NCBI GenBank assembly: GCA_046704385.1
Contig: JBJKSB010000074.1
Coordinates: forward strand, 1-64,000
Reading direction: 5' to 3'
Length of the DNA: 64,000 nt
Source: GH45 sp046704385
Lineage (GTDB): Bacteria > Bacteroidota > Bacteroidia > Bacteroidales > SZUA-534
Part shown: positions 1 through 7,620 of the stretch, one piece after another
Position numbering within the stretch: the stretch's first letter is position 1
Layout of the letters: every line of letters starts with the position of its first letter
Made by a program: the position numbers and the translations under genes
Notes under the pieces: model-generated
Database searches by the model: none
What the model was told of the DNA's origin: nothing
Seen by the model: only the letters and a program-made list of their open reading frames with translations

Positions 1-373
1 TAAAGGTATTTCTTATCTCAATGTTTTCATACTTGTTGTTTATTTACTTTTGCAAACTAACGATCCGATGAGTATTTAAACGGAACTTTATGAACATACT
101 ACTAGGTCGTATTATATGAAAAGCCAGATGCCTGAATTAACCCGACATGGTCTGAGGCACGAAGACAGGTCGACGTTAATAATCGAAAAGCTGACCGACG
201 AATGCTATCATTTTTTAATCTGGTAGCTTTGTGATCCACAAGTTGACCAATTTTCAACTCAAACATAAACTGATAAGCATCGAATGATAAAATTCTAACG
301 GTTGTTCTCTCTGAAAATCTGTACTATCTTTGGTAGTTGATTTAAAAAACAGTTTCTTTAGTAAAAATTTCAT
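1..373. other. Gene-free left end with possible structured RNA
   Basis: No convincing reading frame is present. A Bacteroidota-like -7 box TACTTTTG lies at 45-52 without a clear -33 partner. Downstream there are a two-part stem (CGAC 143-146 with GTCG 169-172, enclosing GTCT 150-153 with AGAC 163-166) and a second stem (GCTATC 204-209 with GGTAGC 222-227, one G-T wobble). This could be a small structured transcript or the end of a feature lying left of the window. I match it to no known RNA family. Confidence 0.25.
302..332 (+). promoter_or_regulatory. Putative promoter of the thioredoxin-like gene
   Basis: TTG at 302-304 is followed after 20 bases by TATCTTTG at 325-332, which fits the Bacteroidota consensus TTG-N(17-23)-TAnnTTTG. 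Transcription would start about 35 bases before the ATG at 374. Confidence 0.45.
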
Positions 374-940
374 TTGATGATAAAAACAAAATCTTTTTTA
401 ATCCTCATCGTTTTAGGTTTTTTAACTGTTCATTATGCTATGGCCCAGGAGGTTAAATGGTATACTTTTTCTGAAGCCATGGAACTGAACAAAAAGGAAC
501 CCCGTAAAATTATTATTGATGTGTATACCGATTGGTGTGGCTGGTGTAAAGTAATGGACAGGGAGACATTTCATCATCCTGTGATTGCAAAAATACTTAA
601 TGAGAAATATTACCCGGTTAAATTCAATGCTGAACGTACCGACACAGTTATATTTCAGGGTCATACTTTTATTAACGAAGGCAACGGATCACGTTCAGTT
701 CATCAATTGGCAGCAGCGTTATTAAATGGCAAAATGAGCTATCCCAGTATAGTTTTTATGGACGAAAAAAACCAATTAATTACGGCCATTGCGGGTTACC
801 AACAACCGAAACAAATTGAACCAATTCTGATGTATATTTATGGTTCGATGTACGAAAAAGGTGTTAAATACCCGGATTTTGTTAACAGTTTTAAAAGTGA
901 GATTAAGGATGAACCTGCTCAGTCTGATAACCAAAAATAG
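374..940 (+). CDS. Exported thioredoxin-like protein
   Basis: A 188-residue protein with an N-terminal hydrophobic signal peptide ending near AMAQ (about residues 1-25), followed by a thioredoxin fold of the DUF255/thioredoxin_7 kind. The redox motif is WCGWC, with Cys55 and Cys58, in the context DVYTDWCGWCKVMD. A cis-proline region (SYPSIVFMD) lies near residue 125. It should act in the periplasm as a thiol-disulfide oxidoreductase or reductase; the partner is unknown. The 3' end overlaps the next gene by 32 bases, so the two are probably translationally coupled. Function beyond thiol redox is inference. Confidence 0.85.
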   Translation: MMIKTKSFLILIVLGFLTVHYAMAQEVKWYTFSEAMELNKKEPRKIIIDVYTDWCGWCKVMDRETFHHPVIAKILNEKYYPVKFNAERTDTVIFQGHTFINEGNGSRSVHQLAAALLNGKMSYPSIVFMDEKNQLITAIAGYQQPKQIEPILMYIYGSMYEKGVKYPDFVNSFKSEIKDEPAQSDNQK

Positions 941-1481
941 AAGCTACAGACGCTTTCACCAATCAAAACTGCTTTCCGAAAATACGCTTAAAGAACTGGT
1001 GAACCTTGCCCGTCTTTCTGCTTCGGCACGTAACCAACAATCGTTAAAATACTATATTTCGGCAGAACCTGATCTGAATGCCAGTATATTTGAATGCCTG
1101 GCGTGGGCCGCTTATCTGACCAAATGGGCTGGTCCGGATGAAGGCGAACGCCCCACTGGTTATGTGGTAATATTAAATGATCAACAAATTGCAACGAATC
1201 ATTTTTGCGATGAAGGTATTGCAGCACAGAGTATTTTGCTGGGAGCGATTGAAAAAAAACTGGGAGGTTGCATCATTGCTTCGGTAAATAAACCTAAACT
1301 TAAAAATATTTTAAACCTGCCCGACCATCTGGAAATATTACTGGTTTTGGCATTGGGTGAACCACTTGAACAGGTAAAATTGGAAGAAATTCAAAATAAC
1401 GATTTCAAATACTGGCGTGATGAAAACCAGGTACATCATGTGCCTAAGCGTCCGCTGGATGAAATAATTGTGGAACTTTAG
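909..1481 (+). CDS. Nitroreductase family protein
   Basis: A 190-residue flavoprotein of the nitroreductase family. The N-terminal pattern (L..ITKNRSYRRFHQ, then LVNLARLSASARNQQSLKY) is the usual FMN-phosphate-binding Arg-Ser-x-Arg and Ser/Asn-rich segment. GIAAQSILLGAIEKKLGGC near residue 105 is the conserved helix of the family. The frame is open further upstream, but the ATG at 909 gives the canonical start; the extra 23 residues upstream look unlike the family. It overlaps the thioredoxin-like gene by 32 bases. Substrate unknown; it is probably an NAD(P)H-dependent FMN reductase of nitro or quinone compounds. Confidence 0.85.
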   Translation: MNLLSLITKNRSYRRFHQSKLLSENTLKELVNLARLSASARNQQSLKYYISAEPDLNASIFECLAWAAYLTKWAGPDEGERPTGYVVILNDQQIATNHFCDEGIAAQSILLGAIEKKLGGCIIASVNKPKLKNILNLPDHLEILLVLALGEPLEQVKLEEIQNNDFKYWRDENQVHHVPKRPLDEIIVEL

Positions 1482-1784
1482 CCCAGGGGTTAAAACCCCT
1501 GGCTATTAATTATTAAGCCTTTCAAGCTCTGTATTATTAAGGCTGAAAGTCTTTAATTCCATTAGCCTGGGGTGAATGGAGTGAAACGGAATGTAACCCC
1601 AGGTGAGAGTACAGTAATATAAAGCGGTGCAAGCATTACAAAAAAAAACGAAGGAGAGAACCATCATGCACCGCAAAACAGCTTCTTATTGATTAAACTG
1701 AAGGCAACTCTTGAACATAGGAATATGCTATTTTTAAACCACTGTACTACCTCCCAATAGTAACTTGCATATTAAATTTTCTAC
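1480..1784. repeat. Intergenic hairpin repeats after the nitroreductase gene
   Basis: This gene-free stretch holds three inverted repeats. (1) AGCCCAGGGGTT with AAAACCCCTGGCT at 1480-1504, a nearly continuous hairpin with one bulge that begins at the nitroreductase stop codon and could also terminate it. (2) CCTGGGGT 1566-1573 with ACCCCAGG 1596-1603. (3) GCGGTGCA 1624-1631 with TGCACCGC 1667-1674, enclosing an A-run and a purine-rich GAAGGAGAG. Hairpins 1 and 2 share the CC(C)AGGGGT core, as expected of REP-like dispersed elements. No gene seen. Confidence 0.55.
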
Positions 1785-2228
1785 TCAAATAAGTTTATAC
1801 CTTATCCTCAAAACCCCGTTTTCAAATGTATAGGTGGTTATTTTAAACTCCCCTATTTCGCGGGTGTTGGTAACATGCTCACCAATGCAGGGACAAGCAT
1901 CATAATCACCAACCTCGACAATCCGAACCTGTTCAGGAGCAGTCTCGCCCGGAATTTTTTCGAGGTTATATTTTAAATTAGCTTCATCATACGAGATAAT
2001 GTTAGCAGAAACATCAAGATTCTGATTTATGACTTCATTAACTTTTTGTTCAATTTCAATAATCTCACTTTCGGTTAACGCTCGTTCAAAATGATAATCG
2101 CATTTGCTCTTTTTACGTTCAATATGATTACTGAATGAGCGTTTGCATCCGAATGTCCTAACCATTGTTTGGTTTAAAATATGTTCAGCGGTATGCATGG
2201 GAGCATAATAATCTTTGCGGGGTTCCAT
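1785..2228 (-). CDS. AlaX-like tRNA editing domain protein
   Basis: A 147-residue stand-alone domain of the threonyl/alanyl-tRNA synthetase second additional domain (tRNA_SAD). The zinc ligands are visible as His12-x3-His16 (MHTAEHIL) and Cys114-x3-His118 (CPCIGEH). Such AlaX-type proteins hydrolyse mischarged Ser- or Gly-tRNA(Ala) in the cytoplasm. The protein is short compared with full AlaX-M/L and lacks the N-terminal extension, so it belongs with the small forms. It is the last gene of a minus-strand run with the DUF2281 and MFS genes; the 69-base gap leaves co-transcription open. The substrate tRNA is inferred from the family. Confidence 0.8.
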   Translation of the reverse strand: MEPRKDYYAPMHTAEHILNQTMVRTFGCKRSFSNHIERKKSKCDYHFERALTESEIIEIEQKVNEVINQNLDVSANIISYDEANLKYNLEKIPGETAPEQVRIVEVGDYDACPCIGEHVTNTREIGEFKITTYTFENGVLRIRYKLI

Positions 2229-2297
2229 TTATTTTTGAATTAAAAGGGGTAGAAATAGAAAATTTGACCGTAGATTATTTTACCAGATTATAATTGT

Positions 2298-2510
2298 TTA
2301 ATATAACCGTCCCTTTTCTTTAAAATCATTCAGAGGCTCATCAAAATCCGGAGATATATAAATCTGACCTTTTGCACATCCAAATTTTGGAGTCTTTTTT
2401 TTGATTTCTTTTCTTCTTTTACTTAACAGGAAATCAATAAAGTCATTCACTTCTGATTTTAGATCAGTTGGCAAATATCCAAGTTTTGTATATAATTGAA
2501 TCAATTCCAT
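2298..2510 (-). CDS. DUF2281 family antitoxin-like protein (orphan)
   Basis: A 70-residue protein when started at the ATG at 2510 (MELIQLYTKLGYLP). A start 18 bases upstream is possible but adds an atypical hydrophobic hexapeptide. The N-terminal half is a short helical region (LKSEVNDFIDFLL); the C-terminus FGCAKGQIYISPDFDEPL is the DUF2281 signature, found in VapB-type antitoxins that bind a PIN-domain toxin. No PIN toxin is adjacent: the next gene downstream is the AlaX-like gene, after 69 bases. It may be a solitary antitoxin or the remnant of a pair. Confidence 0.7.
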   Translation of the reverse strand: MELIQLYTKLGYLPTDLKSEVNDFIDFLLSKRRKEIKKKTPKFGCAKGQIYISPDFDEPLNDFKEKGRLY

Positions 2511-2545
2511 AGTTTTACAAATATACAACTCTATTTTTAAAACAT

Positions 2546-3880
2546 TTACTTGTTTTCAGCAATGCTTTTCGCAGATGAATTTTCTTCTTCAAGTAATCCC
2601 ATTTTAACATACACCGGTCTCACAGCTTCCTTAAATTTTGGAAGCTTTCTGCTGAATACCAATGCACCCAAAACACATATCGTTCCGCCAATCAACAGCG
2701 TATGCGGGGCTCCGAGTTTACTGGCCAAACTTCCGGCAATAAAACTTCCAAATGGTGCCGTTCCCATAAAAGCCATGGTGTAAAAACTCATTACACGGCC
2801 ACGTTTGTCATCGTCGGCTACGGTTTGAATAATCGTGTTGCTTGAAGCCAGTTGCAACATCATACCCAATCCGATGAATATCATTAGAACAAGCGTAAGG
2901 GTAAAAAAGCGCGAAAATGAAAAAGCTACTAAGGCCAGTCCAAAAGTTCCGGCGGCCAACGGGATAATTTTGTCAAGTCCCAGGACATTTTTCCTTGAAG
3001 CCAGGAAAAGTGCGCCCATCATGGCACCAAGACCTGAAGCCCCCATTAAAAACCCGTATGTATGAGCACTTCCATGCAAAGTGACCTTGGCAAAAACCGG
3101 CATCAGCACATTATAAGGCATGGCCGTTAAACTTACCACCGCCAGTAACAATATAATAAATTTGATGGGTGGAAAACCAAATGTATAATTGAATCCCTCT
3201 TTAAGTTCCTTAACTACATGCTTTTCTTTTTGCGGTATCACTCTGGGTGTAATTCGCATCATCAACAATGAAACAATTACAAACAGATAGCTGACACCAT
3301 TCAGTAAAAAACAAACTCCTTCGCCTGTAAGTGCAATTAGTATACCGGCAATAGATGGTCCCAACAATCGTGCACCATTCACCATGGATGAATTTAACGC
3401 GATGGCATTGGCAAGATCATCCTTTTTTTCAACCATTTCAACCATAAACGATTGACGTACAGGAACATCAAAGGCATTTATAATACCTAGCAGGATGCTG
3501 AGCATTATAATTTGCCAAACCTGAATATGTCCGCCCAGGTAAAGAAAAGCCAGAAGAAATGCCTGAACCATAGCTGCAACCTGGGTAATAATAAGCAGAT
3601 AATACCGGTTCATCCTGTCTGTAATTATACCGGCAAAGGGTGCTATCAGAAAAGTTGGTATTTGACCGGCAAAGCCCACAACTCCTAACAAAAATGCAGA
3701 ATCAGTTAAATGGTAAACCAGCCATGGAACGGTAATACGCTGAATCCAGGTGCCTATCAACGAAACACTCTGACCCGTAAAATATAAACGAAAGTTCCTG
3801 TATTTTAACGACCGGAAGGTGCTTTTTAGCCCTGAAAAGGTCTTCATAATTGGTTTTTCCGGTATTTTGCGCGACTGCAT
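2546..3880 (-). CDS. MFS transporter, EntS-like (MFS_3) family
   Basis: A 444-residue integral membrane protein with about twelve hydrophobic segments. The start region TFRSLKYRNFRLYFTGQSVSLIGTW is typical of the MFS_3/enterobactin-exporter type, and the loop motif GIITDRMNRYYLL is the family's conserved G-x3-D-R-x-x-R. It is likely a drug or metabolite exporter in the inner membrane; substrate unknown. The start at 3880 is preceded by a purine-rich GGAAGAAAAAAT; the internal Met12 (3847) is the alternative. The DUF2281 gene follows after 35 bases. Confidence 0.85.
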   Translation of the reverse strand: MQSRKIPEKPIMKTFSGLKSTFRSLKYRNFRLYFTGQSVSLIGTWIQRITVPWLVYHLTDSAFLLGVVGFAGQIPTFLIAPFAGIITDRMNRYYLLIITQVAAMVQAFLLAFLYLGGHIQVWQIIMLSILLGIINAFDVPVRQSFMVEMVEKKDDLANAIALNSSMVNGARLLGPSIAGILIALTGEGVCFLLNGVSYLFVIVSLLMMRITPRVIPQKEKHVVKELKEGFNYTFGFPPIKFIILLLAVVSLTAMPYNVLMPVFAKVTLHGSAHTYGFLMGASGLGAMMGALFLASRKNVLGLDKIIPLAAGTFGLALVAFSFSRFFTLTLVLMIFIGLGMMLQLASSNTIIQTVADDDKRGRVMSFYTMAFMGTAPFGSFIAGSLASKLGAPHTLLIGGTICVLGALVFSRKLPKFKEAVRPVYVKMGLLEEENSSAKSIAENK

Positions 3881-4380
3881 ATTTTTTCTTCCCGATTATC
3901 AAAAATTAAAAAACCACGAACCAACCGGCACCGAATCACTCTACAAAATATAATTTGTTTAATGCCCGGGTTCGGAATGTGAAATTAAAAATAAAAAGCT
4001 CAGGTATATTGGGTACCATAAAAATTTTATAATTCGTCACCATAATACCAGCAGACACAATTAATTTTCTTGTTTTACACCGACCCTAAGCTAAAACCAT
4101 ATAAAATTGAAAATGAGACCAATTAATCGTTCCTGAAACTTTTCTGCGTTTAAGCAACTTACTGTGAACCGTGATTGAAAAAGATAAGCATTCCGGACTT
4201 TTAATCATGTTTTAATTTTTCATATGAAACTTACTGTTTTTTCAATATTAAAGTTGTAAATTTCACTGTCGCCAAATTAATGACTATTGCTAAAAAATAA
4301 ATTTTACAACATAGTGATTTAATACCATTTATAAATTAAGATTTTCTCACTTGATAATCTAACCAACTAAAGGAGCTTTT
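3881..4380. promoter_or_regulatory. Divergent intergenic region between the MFS and DUF4249 genes
   Basis: 500 bases without a gene separate divergent transcription units. An inverted repeat GTTGTAAATTT (4253-4263) with AAATTTTACAAC (4299-4310) lies 70-130 bases before the DUF4249 gene and could be an operator or leader stem. A strong Shine-Dalgarno-like AAAGGAG precedes the ATG at 4381. I see no exact TAnnTTTG box on the plus strand here. Confidence 0.35.
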
Positions 4381-5391
4381 ATGTTAAAAAGATTTTTATA
4401 TTTATGTGCATGCTATATGGTTTGTACACTATGCACAAATTCGTGTGTGGAAGAATATGGTGTTGACCTGAACAGTAACGACCAGCGAATAGTTATTGAA
4501 GCAACACTCGATAACCAAAGCCAGTGTTTAGTCAGGGTTACAAAAACCAGAACTACATTAGTCAATCCTAAAGATTCAATGGGTCGTTATAATGAATTTC
4601 TCTATGAACCGGTAAAAGGGGCTCAAATTATACTCTCGGATGATACCGGGCAGATTGATACGGCCATGGCTATTGACCCGCCATCAAAAGGTTGGGATTC
4701 TGTTTTAGATGCCAGAATTTCAGAATATTATAAATACACTATTGGTTATAATCATTATCAAAAGATTTTTGAAGAAAATTTCCATCAAGCGTTATATGTT
4801 GTATATTATATGAATCTAGGCTTTAAAGGCTACTACACAACAACTAAATTCAAAGCAGTTCCTGGTCATTCTTATAAACTAACGGTTTTAGTAAATGGCA
4901 TTGAATACACCGCCACTGATTATATGCCCCCCAATGTTTTGGTTCTTGATTCTGTGGTGGTAAAAACCAGGTACACCGAATCAGATGGTGATGATTATCA
5001 GGTTCCCTTGCTTTATTTTAAAAATCCACCGACCAAAAATATATTTTATGAATTCATAACCATGAGTGATATCCAATTTAGAAATTATAATACGTTGGCA
5101 GCACCCATTAACCTGTTAGATAATGAATTTCTGCCTGAATATATTTATGCCATGCCATTATGTAACGAAAAGGATTATAGCAAGTTAAATGGCTCATATA
5201 ATAACATGATTTATATATATTCTCTTTCAGATAAAATGTTTAATTATTACAAAATTCTGTTTGACCAAATTAACAACGATGGTGGGGCTTATACTCCTTC
5301 ACCGGCAAACCTGCCTTCCGATTTTAATAATGGAGCATTAGGATATTTCAAAACTTCAGAATTAAATCTTGAACTTATATATCCGGAATAA
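4381..5391 (+). CDS. DUF4249 family outer-membrane lipoprotein
   Basis: A 336-residue predicted lipoprotein. The signal peptide ends in a Cys-rich stretch (CTLCTNSCVEEYG) with the lipid-modified Cys near residue 22. The start of the mature part (IVIEATLDNQSQCLVRVTKT) and the following beta-rich sequence match DUF4249, a Bacteroidota family of surface lipoproteins usually encoded beside a TonB-dependent receptor. Here a receptor lies three genes on in the same direction, so a role as its substrate-capturing partner is likely. The ligand is not known. The Shine-Dalgarno AAAGGAG supports the start. Confidence 0.75.
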   Translation: MLKRFLYLCACYMVCTLCTNSCVEEYGVDLNSNDQRIVIEATLDNQSQCLVRVTKTRTTLVNPKDSMGRYNEFLYEPVKGAQIILSDDTGQIDTAMAIDPPSKGWDSVLDARISEYYKYTIGYNHYQKIFEENFHQALYVVYYMNLGFKGYYTTTKFKAVPGHSYKLTVLVNGIEYTATDYMPPNVLVLDSVVVKTRYTESDGDDYQVPLLYFKNPPTKNIFYEFITMSDIQFRNYNTLAAPINLLDNEFLPEYIYAMPLCNEKDYSKLNGSYNNMIYIYSLSDKMFNYYKILFDQINNDGGAYTPSPANLPSDFNNGALGYFKTSELNLELIYPE

Positions 5392-5526
5392 AATGTTAAC
5401 CTAAATCCGCTTATTTTTATTTAAATGGGAAATATGATGGTTACTTGCATGATTTCTTTAAAAATAAGCAACAAAATATAACCAATGTAACCAATATAAA
5501 CTATTAATTAATCAAAAAATATTATT

Positions 5527-6456
5527 ATGAAAAAAAGACTGTTATTAATAAGTGGTTTAATAGCTATAAGTTTTTTGATTTCCAGTTGCCAAAAAGATGA
5601 AATTCAAATGAATGTTACTCAGGAAGTTGAAAAATTTGAAGGTTATATAGCAAATTATGACAAATTAGCAGAAGAAAATAACCATAACAAAACCTTTGTT
5701 GAAACTAAAGCTTCTGATGATTATATTGCTATAATAAATGAAGCATTAGATAAAAAATTAATCGAAGTACAAAAGGCAAAGAGCAGTTTAAAATATACTA
5801 CTAGCTATTGGGCTGGATATCTACAGGCGTTTTATAATGATTGCCATGGAAGTGATCAATTTGTTTTTTATTTTGATGGAGAAGATGGTAGGTCCGGCAC
5901 AGTTTTGCCTGAACAACAAATAGCTTCTTACGCTAGTGGTGATAATGTTTATCTAAAATTCTGTGTCGTTAATGCCAATTATTTTCATAGTGTAAAAGAT
6001 ATGACTTATGGGCTATTGATGCTTTCCCCCTCTCCTCCATTAGGGGTGAGTTATATGCGCAGACATTTCGATACTGAAGATGGTGATCCTCAATCAAAAA
6101 TTTATATTAATGGAATTGACAGAACCGGGCAAGCCGGTTATTATGGTTTGTACGCACCAAACAGTCTTGATGCCTATAAAAATATTACGTTATATTTTTA
6201 TGTTTATTTAAATGATCAATCCTCTACATATACCGAACCTGCACCTACATTTGCATACAATTACGGTGTTCTTGGTCATAATGATAATACTTTTAGAATT
6301 CATATAGATGACGAGGATTATCATAATGCCAACACCTTAACTTTTTATAAATATAATCCTGCAAATCATCTTTGGGATATAAATACAGATTATAGTTATA
6401 TATCGGATATAGGAAGTTTTAATTCAAATACAGACCTACGTTTTTCAGTTTATTAA
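5527..6456 (+). CDS. Unknown lipoprotein in the DUF4249/receptor cluster
   Basis: A 309-residue protein with a clear lipobox (LISSCQKDE; lipid-modified Cys21). The mature N-terminus is helical and charged (residues 25-90); the rest looks beta-rich, with many Tyr, Asp and Asn residues and a central hydrophobic segment with a proline run (LLMLSPSPPLG). I recognise no domain. It sits between the DUF4249 and SurA/DsbA-like lipoproteins and is closed by a probable terminator, so it may be co-regulated with DUF4249. Surface exposure is inferred only from the lipoprotein signal. Confidence 0.6.
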   Translation: MKKRLLLISGLIAISFLISSCQKDEIQMNVTQEVEKFEGYIANYDKLAEENNHNKTFVETKASDDYIAIINEALDKKLIEVQKAKSSLKYTTSYWAGYLQAFYNDCHGSDQFVFYFDGEDGRSGTVLPEQQIASYASGDNVYLKFCVVNANYFHSVKDMTYGLLMLSPSPPLGVSYMRRHFDTEDGDPQSKIYINGIDRTGQAGYYGLYAPNSLDAYKNITLYFYVYLNDQSSTYTEPAPTFAYNYGVLGHNDNTFRIHIDDEDYHNANTLTFYKYNPANHLWDINTDYSYISDIGSFNSNTDLRFSVY

Positions 6457-6463
6457 TTTGTTT

Positions 6464-6506
6464 AACCCTTGGTATTATTGAATAATTTGAATAATTATCA
6501 AGGGTT
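6464..6506 (+). terminator. Probable terminator after the unknown lipoprotein gene
   Basis: AACCCTTG (6464-6471) pairs with CAAGGGTT (6499-6506) around an AT-rich loop that can pair further (TATTATT with AATAAT). A T-rich stretch follows. Confidence 0.5.
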
Positions 6507-6606
6507 ATTCTTATTTACAGGAAGTATGTCTAATTTACATTCAATTGAACCTGAATCTAATTGTGCCTAGAATACTTTTATACTTAGTCCATAAAATTAA
6601 ATCTAT

Positions 6607-7614
6607 ATGAAAACTAAATATATACTATTTTCAATTATAACACTTACAAATGTGGGTTGTAAAATTAAAAATGAAAAAAAAAATATTGCCGTTAGTATTG
6701 ACCATGATTCTATCACTTTAAATCAACTTGATAATATCATTAAACAGGAAATTTATGACTACTTGGTTAAAATTTATGAATTAAGACAAGTTGCTGCAAA
6801 TGAAATAATAAAAGATAATATATATGAAAAAGAAGCCAAAGAAATGAATATTTCGAAAGATAGCCTTGTATCGCTATATTTTGATAGTCGGATAACTTCT
6901 GCAAATCTCAATCAATATATCAGAAATAATGGTGTTGTTGACCCTATACCCATTTTAAAAGGAGGCATATTAAGGTATGTTCCGCTTAATAGTGCAGAAG
7001 GACAAGAATCACTAAAAACTATTTATAAAAATTATTTAATTGAAATATACATGGATTCATTAAAGAAAAAATACCATGTTGAAATATATTTAAAGGAACC
7101 TGCCCCATTAATTACAAATAATTCTAATATTCAAACACATATGAAGGGTAATGTTCAATCAAAAGTAAGTTTATTATTAATTTCTGACTTGGATTGTTTT
7201 AAATGCAGAGAAACTGAACCGTTGTATGAAATGATTTTTCAAAAATATAAAAATGAAATATGCTTTAAAGAAGCACTTTATACCGATGATGTTTCTTTAT
7301 CAGCCATGGGAGCAGAATCTGCAGCCCGACAGGGTAAATTTTGGGAAATGAAGAAATTAATAATGGAATCAAAATTATTTCCGGATACAAGCCAGATATT
7401 TTCATTTGCAAACCAGTTAAATTTAAATATGGATCAATTTAATAGTGATATAAATGATCCTGAATTAAAAAATGAAATTGAAATGAACGTAAAAAAAATT
7501 AAAGCTGCTGGATATTATGGAACCCCAACAGTAGTAATAAATAATAAAATTGTGTTAAATTCCTTTTCAGCTGATGAAATATCTAAATCGATTGATTCAG
7601 AATTAGCAAACTAA
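6607..7614 (+). CDS. SurA-N-like/DsbA-like fusion lipoprotein
   Basis: A 335-residue predicted lipoprotein (TLTNVGCKIK lipobox). The N-terminal half (about residues 27-100: VSIDHDSITLNQLDN, then IYELRQVAANEII, then EKEAKEMNIS) has the look of the SurA/parvulin-type chaperone N-domain. The C-terminal half (about 180-330) is a DsbA-like thioredoxin (thioredoxin_4) with Cys197-Phe-Lys-Cys200 and the cis-proline segment GTPTVVINN near residue 300. A CFKC site is unusual for DsbA (normally CPHC). A redox-active folding factor for secreted or surface proteins is inferred. It ends 6 bases before the TonB-dependent receptor gene, so they are surely co-transcribed. Confidence 0.75.
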   Translation: MKTKYILFSIITLTNVGCKIKNEKKNIAVSIDHDSITLNQLDNIIKQEIYDYLVKIYELRQVAANEIIKDNIYEKEAKEMNISKDSLVSLYFDSRITSANLNQYIRNNGVVDPIPILKGGILRYVPLNSAEGQESLKTIYKNYLIEIYMDSLKKKYHVEIYLKEPAPLITNNSNIQTHMKGNVQSKVSLLLISDLDCFKCRETEPLYEMIFQKYKNEICFKEALYTDDVSLSAMGAESAARQGKFWEMKKLIMESKLFPDTSQIFSFANQLNLNMDQFNSDINDPELKNEIEMNVKKIKAAGYYGTPTVVINNKIVLNSFSADEISKSIDSELAN

Positions 7615-7620
7615 TCTTAT

